Origin: Nonlabens ulvanivorans
GTDB taxonomy: Bacteria; Bacteroidota; Bacteroidia; Flavobacteriales; Flavobacteriaceae
Length of the DNA stretch: 64,000 nucleotides
Assembly (NCBI RefSeq): GCF_000732625.1
Contig: NZ_JPJI01000032.1
Coordinates: 1,226,193-1,290,192 of the forward strand
Reading direction: 5' to 3'
Part shown: piece by piece, positions 36,758 through 46,750 of the stretch
Layout: each line of letters begins with the position of its first letter
Numbering within the stretch: the first letter of the stretch is position 1
Translations under genes and position numbers: made by a program
Notes under the pieces: model-generated
What the model saw: the letters and a program-made list of their open reading frames with translations, nothing else
Database searches by the model: none
Told to the model about the DNA's origin: nothing

Positions 36758-37396
36758 TTAGTTTGTGAAAACGTATTTTATAATATTAGCTCCCATGTCT
36801 AGCGCTTTCTTGCGCACAGCTGGTGGGTCATTATGTACTTCTGGGCTTTCCCAGCCATCTCCTAGATCTGATTCAAAGGTAAATAATAGGACTAATCTTC
36901 CCTCATGAAAAATACCTAAAGCTTGTGGACGTTCACCATCATGTTCGTGAATTTTAGGTAAGCCCTGTGGGAATTGAGTATGATTATTAAATATCTCGTG
37001 ACTAGCCGGTAATTCAATAAGTTCTTTATCTGGAAATAATTTAAGTAGTTCTTTTTCTAGATATGGTTTCATTCCATAATTATCATCAATATGCAGAAAA
37101 CCGCCGCTTAACAAGTAATTTTTAAGATTAGATAAATCATCTTCACTAAAAACCACATTACCGTGACCAGTCATGTGTATGAAGGGATATTGAAAAATAT
37201 CAATGCTGTTTGCTTCAACAGTAGCGATGTCTTCAGAAAGTGTAGTTCCTATTTCTTGATTACAATAGGCAACTAGGTTAGGAAGTGCTGTAGGGTTAGA
37301 ATACCAATCACCACCACCATTATACTTAAGTACAGCGACATCTTGTGCCATAACAAGGTATGTAGAGCAAAAAAAGAGTAGTATAAAATTCTTCAT
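36758..37396 (-). CDS. DUF4159 domain protein, exported
   Basis: Signal peptide MKNFILLFFCSTYLVMA|QDV. The rest is a single DUF4159 domain: VAVLKYNGGGDWYSNPTALPNL, PFIHMTGHGNVVFS, GGFLHIDDNYG and LFTFESDLGDGWESP. The domain is related to ThuA/glutamine-amidotransferase-like folds and is typical of Bacteroidota and Planctomycetes. No catalytic role is proven. At 212 residues it is the normal length. First gene of the minus-strand set running down to the sirtuin. Confidence 0.85.
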   Translation of the reverse strand: MKNFILLFFCSTYLVMAQDVAVLKYNGGGDWYSNPTALPNLVAYCNQEIGTTLSEDIATVEANSIDIFQYPFIHMTGHGNVVFSEDDLSNLKNYLLSGGFLHIDDNYGMKPYLEKELLKLFPDKELIELPASHEIFNNHTQFPQGLPKIHEHDGERPQALGIFHEGRLVLLFTFESDLGDGWESPEVHNDPPAVRKKALDMGANIIKYVFTN

Positions 37397-37526
37397 ATGT
37401 TCAAATATCTAACAATCTTAATAAGCAAGGATACATTATTAACAAATAATTGTTAGATAAAAGTGAAATTAAGGTTAAGTCGTTACGATTAATTATATAT
37501 ATTTAAATCCCCTTAAATCAATTATC

Positions 37527-37712
37527 ATGCAAATTAACACTTCGCTAAGAATCATTATTCCCACTTGTTCTATGTTACTCGCATTAGGAACTGTTGCTTT
37601 TCAAAGCATTGAGGATTATTCAAAGAAAGAACAAAAAGAAAATATTCATCAAATAGAAGTTCAACAACAAGTTGATCTTGATGGTGTTTTGCTCATTGAA
37701 AATGAACAATAG
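37527..37712 (+). CDS. Small hypothetical protein, possibly exported
   Basis: A 61-residue frame starting MQINTSLRIIIPTCSMLLALGTVAF, which looks like a signal anchor or signal peptide, followed by a hydrophilic, glutamine- and glutamate-rich tail. It lies alone between divergent/convergent neighbours and is preceded by AT-rich sequence. The amino acid composition is protein-like and the frame is not antisense to any gene, so it is probably real, but I cannot name a family. Confidence 0.5.
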   Translation: MQINTSLRIIIPTCSMLLALGTVAFQSIEDYSKKEQKENIHQIEVQQQVDLDGVLLIENEQ

Positions 37713-37725
37713 GTTTAAATAGACC

Positions 37726-38430
37726 TTAATTGTTTATAATATTCAATGTTGCTGCGGTGTAAACACCTGCTGTTTCTGTGCGCAATCTAGTTGCACCCAA
37801 ACTTACTGGCTTAAAATTATTATTTAATGCTAGTTCAATTTCTAGTGGCGTAAAATCACCTTCTGGTCCTATAAGTACTGTTGCCGAGTTACCTTTACTT
37901 ATCATATTGATGAGGTGGTTTTTATCACCATCCTCACAGTGTGCTATAAACTTGGAACCTGATAGGTCTGAGTTTATAAAATCTTCAAAAGTGGTAAGCT
38001 CATCTAGTTTTGGCTTATGGAATTGTAGTGATTGTTTCATCGCACTAATGATAATACGATTAAAACGATCTAGATTAATTTTTTGTCGTTCGCTATGTTT
38101 ACATAAGATAGGTGTAATTCTAGTGATTCCCATTTCTGTTGCTTTTTCAAGAAACCATTCCATGCGATCATTCATTTTAGTAGGAGCAATGGCGATGTGT
38201 AATTGATATGGTAATGGTGGATACGCTTCCGCGAAAGCGATATCTAAATCACATCTATTACTAGTGATGTGATTTATAGTTCCATGATACAGATTGCCCT
38301 TACCGTCAGTAAGATTAATTTTATCACCGATTTTCTTGCGTAAAACTTTAAATACATGTCTGCTTTCTTCTCGATCTAATGTGAAAGATGTGGATTCTGT
38401 ATCTAACTGAGAATTATAAAATAATTGCAT
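37726..38430 (-). CDS. rsmE: 16S rRNA (uracil-1498-N3)-methyltransferase
   Basis: SPOUT-class RNA methyltransferase of 234 residues. N-terminal PUA-like part (HVFKVLRKKIGDKINLTDGKG) and the SAM-binding knot with VLIGPEGDFTPLEIELAL and SLGATRLRTETAGVYTAATL. Modifies U1498 in helix 44 of the small subunit. Start overlaps the tsaD stop by one base (TAATG), so the two are coupled. A one-mismatch iterated palindrome is in frame as AFAEA. Confidence 0.93.
   Translation of the reverse strand: MQLFYNSQLDTESTSFTLDREESRHVFKVLRKKIGDKINLTDGKGNLYHGTINHITSNRCDLDIAFAEAYPPLPYQLHIAIAPTKMNDRMEWFLEKATEMGITRITPILCKHSERQKINLDRFNRIIISAMKQSLQFHKPKLDELTTFEDFINSDLSGSKFIAHCEDGDKNHLINMISKGNSATVLIGPEGDFTPLEIELALNNNFKPVSLGATRLRTETAGVYTAATLNIINN
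38224..38239. repeat. Iterated palindrome, copy 10 (one mismatch, in rsmE)
   Basis: cgcttccgcgaaagcg differs from the word by one C for T, encoding AFAEA on the minus strand. Confidence 0.75.
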
Positions 38431-39446
38431 TACATATGTATTCTAGGTGAAGCAGTCGTGTCTAATCCTGCAAAATCATTTTCTAAATATTTGAAATAAC
38501 CTGCAATCCCTATCATGGCTGCGTTATCTGTGGTATACTCAAATGGCGGGATAAAGGTTTTCCATCCTTTTGATTCCATAGATTTAAGATGTTCTCTGAT
38601 ACCAGAGTTTGCACTTACACCACCACCTATAGCAACTTGTTTTATACCTGTTTGAATAACTGCTTTTTCTAATTTTTTAAATAAAATTTTAATTAAGGTA
38701 TATTGAATACTGGCACAAATATCTTCTAGATTTTCTTTTATAAAGTCTTCGTTTTTTTTAGTCTCTCTTTGAAGAAAATATAAAACGGCAGTTTTAAAAC
38801 CACTAAAGCTGTAATTAAGATCTGGTGCTTTAGGGACTGGAAACTCAAATTTTCTTGGATTTCCTAATTTAGCTAATCGATCAATTTGTGGTCCTGCTGG
38901 GTAACCTAGTCCCAGAATTTTACCTGATTTATCAAAAGCTTCACCAACCGCATCATCTTGAGTTGTACCTAGTACAACGAGATTACTAGAGCTATTGACT
39001 TGAACTATTTGAGTGTGTCCACCACTTATAGTAAGTGCTAAAAAGGGATAACTAGGTTTTTCCTGACCATCATCTATAAAATGCGCTAGAATATGACCAT
39101 GCATGTGATGTACATCTAGTAATGGTATATTTAACGATAATGCTAATGATTTTGCAAAACTGGTACCTACTAATAGACTGCCCATTAAACCTGGACCTTT
39201 AGTAAATGCAATGGCGCTTAATTGTTTTTTGTCAATTTTTGCCAGTTTAAGAGCTTCCTCAACAACAGGAATAATATTAGATTGATGTGCTCTAGAAGCG
39301 AGCTCTGGCACTACACCACCATATTGTTCGTGTATTTTTTGGTTAGCGACGACATTAGATAAAACGCGGTCATTTTCTAGAATTGCACAAGCAGTGTCAT
39401 CACATGAAGACTCAATTGCAAGAATGTATGTATTTTGTGTGGGCAT
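38430..39446 (-). CDS. tsaD: tRNA N6-threonylcarbamoyladenosine transferase
   Basis: Moves the threonylcarbamoyl group to A37 of ANN-decoding tRNAs, with TsaB and TsaE (not in this window). Begins LAIESSCDDTACAIL, has the metal-binding HMHGH, and ISGGHTQIV with the ASKH-fold nucleotide loop and GGGVSANSGIR. I start at the ATG at 39446 (MPTQNTYILAIESS, 338 residues); a longer frame to 39494 has 16 cysteine-rich, non-family residues. Coupled to rsmE downstream; divergent from tamB. Confidence 0.94.
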   Translation of the reverse strand: MPTQNTYILAIESSCDDTACAILENDRVLSNVVANQKIHEQYGGVVPELASRAHQSNIIPVVEEALKLAKIDKKQLSAIAFTKGPGLMGSLLVGTSFAKSLALSLNIPLLDVHHMHGHILAHFIDDGQEKPSYPFLALTISGGHTQIVQVNSSSNLVVLGTTQDDAVGEAFDKSGKILGLGYPAGPQIDRLAKLGNPRKFEFPVPKAPDLNYSFSGFKTAVLYFLQRETKKNEDFIKENLEDICASIQYTLIKILFKKLEKAVIQTGIKQVAIGGGVSANSGIREHLKSMESKGWKTFIPPFEYTTDNAAMIGIAGYFKYLENDFAGLDTTASPRIHM

Positions 39447-39541
39447 TATGATACTAAGGCATAAAAATTGGTGACATTTGCAAAAGTAAATCATCTACTA
39501 CTATTAAAAGGATTTTAAAAATATTACTAAGGATACTACTA

Positions 39542-42500
39542 GTGCTACTGGTGCTATTTATTATTCTAGTAATCGCATTCAGCTTTCCATCAGTGCAAAC
39601 TAAAGCAGCACAATGGACAACTACATATCTTAATGATAGTTATGATACTGACATCTCTATTGATAAAATCCATGTCAGTTATTCTGGTAATGTCTCCTTA
39701 GAAAACGCATTAGCGCTGGATCACAGAAAAGACACAGTAATATTTGTAAGAAATTTAGAAACCTCTATTGTAAGTTTTAGCGATTTATTTAATGGACAAC
39801 CAGATTTGGGGTCTGTAGAATTAGATGGGTTGTATTTAAACATTCATAGATATAAAGAAGATGCAAGAGATAACTTAAGTCTGTTCATAGATAAATTTGG
39901 AAGTAGCGAAAGTTCAAGTAACGCTCCATTTATTTTAGAAGCAAGTGAACTGAATGTTACTAATTCTCATATTATAGTATTTGATGAAACTATCAAATAT
40001 CCAGAATCTTTTAATGCAAGAAATCTGAACATGGTTGCTAGTGATTTTAAGATTGATGGTGGTGTGATTACTGCAAGTATTGAAAACTCTGATTTCTTAA
40101 TGCATACAGGTGTTATGAAAGAAGAAAATGGTGTGACTGATTTAATAGTCAAAAACCTAAAATCTAATTTCACTTATACAAGTTCTCAAATTCACATTGC
40201 CGATTTATATATAGAGACCGCAGGATCAAAGTTAGAAGGAGATTTAAAACTGAATTACCAGAATAATAATTTCTCTGATTTTACAAATAAAGTGGATTGG
40301 GACTTTCAAATTGATGAATCTATTATAGCGACTAATGAGTTGCGATTATTTTATAATGAGATTGTTAAAAATGAAACAGTAGAACTTAGTGGTCATATGA
40401 CTGGAATTCTCAATGATTTTAATGTAGATCAGATGAAGGCCAGAGCACTTAATGATATCTCTATTGATGGAGATATGCATTTTGTAAATGTGGTAGATAA
40501 TCTCGATGAATTTTATATTGAAGGAGACTTTAATCAATTAAGAGTTAGTAATAAAGATTTAAAAGCCTTTTTGCCAAACATATTAGGAAAATCTTTGCCA
40601 GTAGAAGTTGACGCATTAGGTACCGTTAATGCACAAGGATATGCATCTGTAAATGCAAATACTGTAGTGTCACGTTTAAAAGGTACTTCTCGTAAAGGGG
40701 CTTTTGATACCGATTTAGTGCTTACTAATATTCAAAGTACTCAACCAGGATATAAAGGAAAGGTTCAAGTAACAGATCTAGACATTGGTTCTCTACTCGG
40801 AGTATCCTCTTTAGGTAAAACAACCCTTAATTTAATTGTGGATGGAAAAGGTTTTAATCCAGATCAATTGAATACGAATATAAACGGTGGTGTCATTAAC
40901 CTAGAGTATAACGGTTATGTTTATCGTAACATTAAAGTAAATGGAACACTTAAAAAGCCATTGTTTGATGGAAGCTTATCTATTAACGATCCCAATATTA
41001 AAATGACCTTTGATGGGTTAGCAGATCTTTCACAAGAAACTAATAAATATGACTTTAAGGCTAGCATAGAATATGCAGACCTAAATGCTATAAATATTTT
41101 TAAAAGAGATTCTACGGCTATATTGAAAGGTGATATTGTAATGGCGATGCAAGGAACTACAATCAATGATGCGTATGGTTTTGTTGAGTTTAAAGATGCC
41201 AGCTATAAAAACGATAATAAAGAATATGTATTTGAAGATTTTAAAGTAGTATCCTCATTTGATGAAGACGTGCGCAAGATCACAATTAATAGTCCTGACA
41301 TCATAGAAGGAGAATTGTCTGGTAAATTTAAATTAGAAGAAATACCTGAGCTTTTTAAAAATGCTATTGGTAATGTATATACCAATTATAGATCAGAAAC
41401 CGTGACTAAAGATCAATATCTAGATTATGAATTTCAGATATATGATAAAATAGTAGATCTTGTTTTTCCAGATATCGCTCTAGGCGAAAACACAACATTA
41501 AAAGGTCAAGTAGCATCAAATGAAGCTCAGTTTAAAATGACTTTTAGAACACCAGAGATTAAGCTTTTTGACGATATTAAGTTAGACAAGGTTAATGTGC
41601 AAATCAATAATCAAAACCCTTTATTTAATACCTATATTAAGATTGATAACGTAAAGAATGGTGTTTATGACGTTAATGATTTTAAACTAATTAATGTAAC
41701 TAATAAGGATACCTTATTCTTTAGAACCGAATTTGCCAGTGAAAAAAGGGAATCAGATAAATACAACCTTAGTTTTTATCACACGGTAAACGATAGTAGT
41801 CAATCTGTGGTAGGAATAAGGAAGAGCGATATCAAATTTCAAGGCAAGAAATGGTTTTTAAATAATGATGATAAAGAGGTACAACTCACCTTTGATCATG
41901 ATTTTAAAAAAATTAGCCTAGATACTTTAGTATTTAAACACTCAAAAGAGTTTATTACTCTAGCAGGTGATGTAAGTGGTAAGGATAATAAAGCACTTCA
42001 TTTAGATTTTAAAGATGTGCGTATTTCTAGTTTAACATCGCCTATAGATAGTTTAAAAATGAAAGGCCTCATAAATGGATCTTTAGAACTAAATCAAAGT
42101 AATGGTAAATATGCACCTACCAGTGATTTTACGGTATCTGATTTTGAAGTAAATGATACTCCATTAGGAGATTTTGAATTAGTTATTGCTGGAAATGAGA
42201 ATTTAACCCAGTATAAAGTAAATGCTCAATTGAAAGATGACGTACAGCGCACACTTTGGGCAAATGGTACGGTTAATACTGCCGGTGATCAATCTAAGAT
42301 TAACGTCGATTTTAATTTTAATGAATTCAATTTAGTCGCTTTAAGTCCATTAGGTGGTGAGGTGCTCGATAATATGAGAGGATTTGCGACAGGAGAGATA
42401 GGTCTTACAGGTTTATTAGTAGAACCTAATCTTAGTGGTGGATTAGTGATAAAAGATGGTGGATTGAATATACCATATCTTAATACAGATTTTGACTTAG

Positions 42501-43957
42501 CTCAAAATAGTGAAATTACTGTAAGTACTGATTTATTTGACTTCAATACTATTGAACTAACAGATACTAAGTATGGTACTAAAGGAACGTTATCTGGAGT
42601 TATAAAGCATAAGAATTTTGGCTTCTGGGAATTAGGGCTCAACCTTAGCTCTGATAGATTACTAGTTTTAGACACAGGATTAACGCCAGAATCTTTATAT
42701 TATGGGACCGCATTTATAGACGGTACAGCAAGTATAAGTGGACCTACAGATAAATTGTTTATCGACGTAAATGCTACTACCGGAGAAGACACCATATTTA
42801 AAGTACCCTTAAATGATGCCGAAAGTATAGGTGATAATTCGGTCATTTACTTCTTAAGTCCAGAAGAGAAAGAAGCTCGTGTATCAGGTGAAGACATTCA
42901 AATAAAAGATATTTCAGGTTTAGAATTAAGGTTTAATCTTAAAGTAACTCCTGCTGCCGAGGTAGAAATTACCGTAGATCAAGAAAATGGAAGTTACTTA
43001 AGAGGAAGTGGCGCTGGTAATTTATTACTTGAAATTAACACCTTAGGTAAGTTTAATATGTATGGTGACTTTATAGTCTATGATGGTATTTATAATTTTA
43101 AATATGCCGGTATAGTTAATAAAGAATTTACCATTCAACCAGGTGGTACCGTGGACTGGAATGGTAGTCCAACAGAAGCTAACATAGATGTAAGTGCAAC
43201 TTATAAAACACAAGCAAATCCTGCGATTCTATTAGATAATCCTAATATAAATTCACAAATTCCGGTAGAGGTTATTACAAAGTTAGAAGGGAATTTATCC
43301 TACTTTGATCCAGAGTTTGAAATCAAATTCCCGAATGCCAACTCTGTAGTAAGCTCAGAGCTTCAATATCGTTTAGAAGATAAAGCACAACGTTATTTAC
43401 AAGCTATGTCTCTCATTACTGGAGGAACATTTTATAATCCTAACAGTATAGGTCAAAATGCTGTAACTGGTAACCTAGTAGAAAGCTTATCTGGTATAGT
43501 GAATGATCTGGTAGGTAATCGTGATGGCGATATTCAATTTGGTGTTAATTATGAAGCTTCAGAGCGTAATCCTAATAGTGATTTACAGCGATCAGATCGT
43601 TTCGGTGTAACTGTGACTACTCAAATCACAGATCGTGTTTTGATAAATGGTAAACTAGGAGTTCCAGTAGGTAGTACTAGTGCCACAGAGCGTGCTGTCA
43701 TAGGTAATGTAGAAATTGAATTTTTACTTAATAAAGATGGATCATTAAGACTTAAAATATTCAATCGTGAAGATAACCTGCAGCAAATAGGTGATATAAG
43801 TGGATATGCTCAAGGAATAGGTTTATCATGGTCAGTAGACTTTGATACTTTAAAAGAGTTATATCAAAAAATCTTTAATAAGAAATTAGAAATTGAAAAA
43901 CAACAGCCTAAACAATCTGCATCAACAACTTTAAATAATGGACCTGTAAAATTCTAA
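39542..43957 (+). CDS. tamB: TamB-type translocation and assembly module protein
   Basis: A 1471-residue AsmA/TamB-like protein. N-terminal hydrophobic anchor, long beta-helical middle with repeated patterns, and a C-terminal TamB domain ending with VIGNVEIEFLLNKDGSLRLKIFNRE and YAQGIGLSWSVDFDTLKELY. It is thought to span the periplasm and carry lipids or help outer-membrane protein assembly. The GTG at 39542 is the first start codon of normal type, but the frame is open upstream from 39458 and reads KSKSSTTIKRILKILLRILL just before it, the basic stretch that such anchors normally have. The true start is probably an unusual codon, for example ATT at 39476 or 39467. A second reading is a sequence error. 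Confidence 0.85.
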   Translation: MLLVLFIILVIAFSFPSVQTKAAQWTTTYLNDSYDTDISIDKIHVSYSGNVSLENALALDHRKDTVIFVRNLETSIVSFSDLFNGQPDLGSVELDGLYLNIHRYKEDARDNLSLFIDKFGSSESSSNAPFILEASELNVTNSHIIVFDETIKYPESFNARNLNMVASDFKIDGGVITASIENSDFLMHTGVMKEENGVTDLIVKNLKSNFTYTSSQIHIADLYIETAGSKLEGDLKLNYQNNNFSDFTNKVDWDFQIDESIIATNELRLFYNEIVKNETVELSGHMTGILNDFNVDQMKARALNDISIDGDMHFVNVVDNLDEFYIEGDFNQLRVSNKDLKAFLPNILGKSLPVEVDALGTVNAQGYASVNANTVVSRLKGTSRKGAFDTDLVLTNIQSTQPGYKGKVQVTDLDIGSLLGVSSLGKTTLNLIVDGKGFNPDQLNTNINGGVINLEYNGYVYRNIKVNGTLKKPLFDGSLSINDPNIKMTFDGLADLSQETNKYDFKASIEYADLNAINIFKRDSTAILKGDIVMAMQGTTINDAYGFVEFKDASYKNDNKEYVFEDFKVVSSFDEDVRKITINSPDIIEGELSGKFKLEEIPELFKNAIGNVYTNYRSETVTKDQYLDYEFQIYDKIVDLVFPDIALGENTTLKGQVASNEAQFKMTFRTPEIKLFDDIKLDKVNVQINNQNPLFNTYIKIDNVKNGVYDVNDFKLINVTNKDTLFFRTEFASEKRESDKYNLSFYHTVNDSSQSVVGIRKSDIKFQGKKWFLNNDDKEVQLTFDHDFKKISLDTLVFKHSKEFITLAGDVSGKDNKALHLDFKDVRISSLTSPIDSLKMKGLINGSLELNQSNGKYAPTSDFTVSDFEVNDTPLGDFELVIAGNENLTQYKVNAQLKDDVQRTLWANGTVNTAGDQSKINVDFNFNEFNLVALSPLGGEVLDNMRGFATGEIGLTGLLVEPNLSGGLVIKDGGLNIPYLNTDFDLAQNSEITVSTDLFDFNTIELTDTKYGTKGTLSGVIKHKNFGFWELGLNLSSDRLLVLDTGLTPESLYYGTAFIDGTASISGPTDKLFIDVNATTGEDTIFKVPLNDAESIGDNSVIYFLSPEEKEARVSGEDIQIKDISGLELRFNLKVTPAAEVEITVDQENGSYLRGSGAGNLLLEINTLGKFNMYGDFIVYDGIYNFKYAGIVNKEFTIQPGGTVDWNGSPTEANIDVSATYKTQANPAILLDNPNINSQIPVEVITKLEGNLSYFDPEFEIKFPNANSVVSSELQYRLEDKAQRYLQAMSLITGGTFYNPNSIGQNAVTGNLVESLSGIVNDLVGNRDGDIQFGVNYEASERNPNSDLQRSDRFGVTVTTQITDRVLINGKLGVPVGSTSATERAVIGNVEIEFLLNKDGSLRLKIFNREDNLQQIGDISGYAQGIGLSWSVDFDTLKELYQKIFNKKLEIEKQQPKQSASTTLNNGPVKF

Positions 43958-43972
43958 GGTTCAGTTGAGTTA

Positions 43973-43987
43973 CGCTTTCGCAAAAGC
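43973..43987. repeat. Decayed iterated palindrome, copy 11 (intergenic)
   Basis: cgctttcgcaaaagc has one A for G in the centre. It lies between the convergent tamB and DUF721 genes, where a hairpin could help end transcription. Confidence 0.65.
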
Positions 43988-44001
43988 ATAGTTATAAACC
44001 T

Positions 44002-44301
44002 TTATCTCAATACTAGCTTTTCAATCATATTACTACCTAAATGCTTGTTGAGGTTTTCCATGATTTTAGTACGTCCATAAAGTAACTCTTCTCTTAAAAC
44101 AGATGATGACAGGCTTATAAATAGAGTAGTGCCACTATATTTAATCTGTGTTGTGTAAGTCATGATACCATTACCCATAACTTCTTTCCATGCCGTTTCT
44201 ACATCAACACGAGCAAACCCTTTTTGAAGTTTATTTTGAGCTTTAAAATCATTTAAAGCCTCGCTCATATTTAAGAAGTCGTCTTTTTTATTCTTGCGCA
44301 T
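44002..44301 (-). CDS. DUF721 domain protein
   Basis: Starts at the ATG at 44301 ([19 protein letters not shown]), giving 99 residues. The domain shows ALNDFKAQNKLQKGF, AWKEVMG and TLFISLSSSVLREELLYGR, the usual DUF721 pattern. These small basic proteins are commonly encoded next to recF and are thought to bind nucleic acid or help DNA replication; evidence is thin. It overlaps the end of the lipocalin-like gene by 14 bases, so it is probably the third gene of a recF operon. Confidence 0.82.
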   Translation of the reverse strand: MRKNKKDDFLNMSEALNDFKAQNKLQKGFARVDVETAWKEVMGNGIMTYTTQIKYSGTTLFISLSSSVLREELLYGRTKIMENLNKHLGSNMIEKLVLR

Positions 44302-44698
44302 TCTCGTGTGCTTTATAAATGTATTCTGTTCCGTTATCATGCAATAAGATAAGTGTTGATCCATTACACTTTTTTAAGGTCTGTTGGTATCGACTATCTC
44401 CATCTTTAAATGTTAATACAACATCTTGGTCAACAACTTCCCATGTAAAGGAAACAGGACTTCCATAATTAATAAAGCCTCCATCATAAGTAGGACTTAC
44501 TCTATTTTTAACACCATTATATCCTTCAATTTCAAAATGATCCATATGATTTGAAAAAGGAAATTCTCTCTCGCTACCGTCAGGTAAGGTGACCGTTTCT
44601 ATATTCCAATAACCTTCCATGGCATTTACCATTTCTTTACTATTATTACTGCAAGCAGTAACGCTGATTAATATCAATAATAAAATTAAATTTCTCAT
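44288..44698 (-). CDS. Lipocalin-like lipoprotein
   Basis: [19 protein letters not shown] is a lipoprotein signal with the modified cysteine at residue 16. The mature part ([46 protein letters not shown]) is a short beta-rich lipocalin-like domain common in Bacteroidota. Its start shares four bases with the recF stop and its stop lies within DUF721, so the three genes are one operon. Ligand unknown. Confidence 0.78.
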   Translation of the reverse strand: MRNLILLLILISVTACSNNSKEMVNAMEGYWNIETVTLPDGSEREFPFSNHMDHFEIEGYNGVKNRVSPTYDGGFINYGSPVSFTWEVVDQDVVLTFKDGDSRYQQTLKKCNGSTLILLHDNGTEYIYKAHENAQE

Positions 44699-45774
44699 AA
44701 TTTAAAAATCTTATACGATTGGTGTATCTCTTTTACGACTTGTTCTGTACGTTCAGGATGCGTATCACTTATGAATAATTGACCGAATTGTTCATCATTC
44801 ACCATATTGATAATTTGAGAAACACGATTTTCATCTAATTTGTCAAAAATGTCATCGAGCAATAGAATAGGAACTGTACCACTTTGAGATTTAATAAACT
44901 CAAACTGGGCTAGCTTTAAAGCCGTTAAAAAACTTTTTTGTTGTCCTTGACTACCGTATTTCTTAACGGCATGCCCATTAAGTAAAAAGTATAAATCATC
45001 TTTATGTGTTCCAGCGCTACTATATTGTAATTGCATGTCTTTTTGGAGTGCTTTTTCAAACACTTCTTTGGCAGCGATTTCATTAAGATCAGATTTATAA
45101 TAAATATTTACATCTTCTTCACTCTGTGAAATATAGGCATAATATTTCTTAAAAATAGGAGTGAAGGATTCTAGAAAGTCTACTCTAGTTTTATGTATAA
45201 AGGTAGCAAGTACGATGAGCTGTTCATCATATACTTCTAATCCGTCTCTATCAAAAGTACGGTTGGCTTGAAAATATTTTAACAACGCATTGCGCTGTTG
45301 AATCAACTTATTATAAGTAACCAGTTGATTTAAGTAATTTTGATTATCTAAAGATATAACGCTGTCCATAAAACGGCGCCTAGTATCACTACCTTCAATG
45401 ATTAAATCACGATCTGCAGGTGATATAATGACCAGTGGAATCAGTCCTATATGTTCACTTAATTTTTCATAAGCTTTACCATTGCGCTTTACGACACGTT
45501 TATGACCTCTTTTTGCACTTACGACCACTTTCTCTTCATGGTCATTTTTATTAAAATTTCCATTAATGACAAAAAAGTCCTCGTCATGTTTAATGTTTTG
45601 AACTGTAATGGGATTAAAGTAACTTTTTGCAAATGCAAGATGGTAAATAGCATCTAGAACGTTGGTTTTTCCTACACCATTGTTGCCTACAAAACAATTA
45701 ATCTTCTCATCCAGCTCAAATTCTGCAGATGCGAAACTTTTATAATTTACTAAGCTCAAAAAATCGAGATGCAT
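44695..45774 (-). CDS. recF: DNA replication and repair protein RecF
   Basis: Loads RecA at gaps with RecO and RecR. The Walker A motif is [24 protein letters not shown], the signature [10 protein letters not shown]-like segment (SAGTHKDDL) and Walker [13 protein letters not shown] are all present. The ATG at 45774 ([19 protein letters not shown], 359 residues) fits the family; an extended frame to 45849 passes through the iterated palindrome and adds non-family residues. Heads the recF-lipocalin-DUF721 operon. Confidence 0.93.
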   Translation of the reverse strand: MHLDFLSLVNYKSFASAEFELDEKINCFVGNNGVGKTNVLDAIYHLAFAKSYFNPITVQNIKHDEDFFVINGNFNKNDHEEKVVVSAKRGHKRVVKRNGKAYEKLSEHIGLIPLVIISPADRDLIIEGSDTRRRFMDSVISLDNQNYLNQLVTYNKLIQQRNALLKYFQANRTFDRDGLEVYDEQLIVLATFIHKTRVDFLESFTPIFKKYYAYISQSEEDVNIYYKSDLNEIAAKEVFEKALQKDMQLQYSSAGTHKDDLYFLLNGHAVKKYGSQGQQKSFLTALKLAQFEFIKSQSGTVPILLLDDIFDKLDENRVSQIINMVNDEQFGQLFISDTHPERTEQVVKEIHQSYKIFKL

Positions 45775-45818
45775 ATATGATTGATAATGTTTTGAATTGC
45801 AGTGTGTTGAGGTTGTTT

Positions 45819-45834
45819 CGCTTTCGCGAAAGCG
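45819..45834. repeat. Iterated palindrome cgctttcgcgaaagcg, copy 12 (recF upstream)
   Basis: Perfect 16-base copy in the divergent spacer between recF and the TPR gene. Confidence 0.9.
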
Positions 45835-45930
45835 TAATTTAAAGCTCACTTTTCAACCTCTCGCAAAGGTATGGTTTGAAACTAAGAAGAATAAAGCTTT
45901 AAACACATTTTTAATTATGGATAAATATTA

Positions 45931-45938
45931 TATTTTTG
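45931..45938 (+). promoter_or_regulatory. Candidate -7 box of the TPR-ribH unit
   Basis: TATTTTTG fits TAnnTTTG, 19 bases before the TPR gene start. No -33 TTG at the usual distance. Confidence 0.35.
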
Positions 45939-45957
45939 CGCGTTCAATAAATAAACT

Positions 45958-46746
45958 ATGGCAACCTATAATAAACGAGGATACAAACCTAAAACTAAGA
46001 AAGAGAAAGAAGTTGTAGAAGAAGTTCTAGAATCTGAATCTACTACAGCAGAAGTTTTTAGCACCTTAGATGAAGGAGCAAATAAGACGGAAGAATGGGT
46101 AAGTAGAAATCAAAATACAATCTTATATATTATAGGTGGACTTGCTGTAATAGCTTTACTATGGTGGGCTTACACACAATTCATATTAGGCCCTAAGTCT
46201 GAAGAGGCTGTGGCAGAGATGACCCAAGCAAACATTTATTACAATGACGCTATCGTTGCTACAGGTGATGTTCAAGATTCACTATACACTCTAGCTTTAG
46301 AAGGTGGAAATGGTAAATTTGGTCTTACTAGAATCATCGATGAGTACTCTGGTACTGATGCAGCTAACCTTGCAAATTATCAAGCTGGAATGGCATATCT
46401 AAATTTAGGTGGAAATAATTATCAAAAAGCAATTGATCATTTAACTGCTTATAAAGGTGGAGATTCTGTATTAGAATCTATTTCTCTTGCTGGAATAGGT
46501 GATGCACTAGTACAAGTTAATCAAACTGCAGATGCTGTTTCTTATTACATGCAAGCTGCTGAGACCAATCCTAACGATTTTACTTCTCCTAAGTATTTAT
46601 TAAAAGCTGCTAATGCTGCTCTTGCTACTGGTGATAAATCAACAGCGATCGAGGCTCTAGAAAAAATAGAATCGATGTATGCTGATGCAGATGAGGCTAG
46701 TACAGCAAAAGTACTTTTAGGTCAGGCACAAGCATCAGGTAACTAG
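45958..46746 (+). CDS. Tetratricopeptide-repeat inner-membrane protein (YfgM-like)
   Basis: A 262-residue protein: basic, charged N-terminal cytosolic part (KTKKEKEVVEEV), one membrane helix at about 54-72 (LYIIGGLAVIALLWWAYTQF), then periplasmic TPR units (AGMAYLNLGGNNYQKAIDHLTAY, AGIGDALVQVNQTADAVSYYMQAAETNP, AANAALATGDKSTAIEAL). The plan is that of YfgM/BamD-like helpers that sit beside SecYEG. It is followed after 4 bases by ribH, an unrelated pathway, so the pairing is probably historical. Confidence 0.82.
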   Translation: MATYNKRGYKPKTKKEKEVVEEVLESESTTAEVFSTLDEGANKTEEWVSRNQNTILYIIGGLAVIALLWWAYTQFILGPKSEEAVAEMTQANIYYNDAIVATGDVQDSLYTLALEGGNGKFGLTRIIDEYSGTDAANLANYQAGMAYLNLGGNNYQKAIDHLTAYKGGDSVLESISLAGIGDALVQVNQTADAVSYYMQAAETNPNDFTSPKYLLKAANAALATGDKSTAIEALEKIESMYADADEASTAKVLLGQAQASGN

Positions 46747-46750
46747 TTAC

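Noticed and set aside
45775-45849. N-terminal extension of RecF
   Set aside because: The added 25 residues come from the palindrome and spacer; family proteins begin near [14 protein letters not shown].
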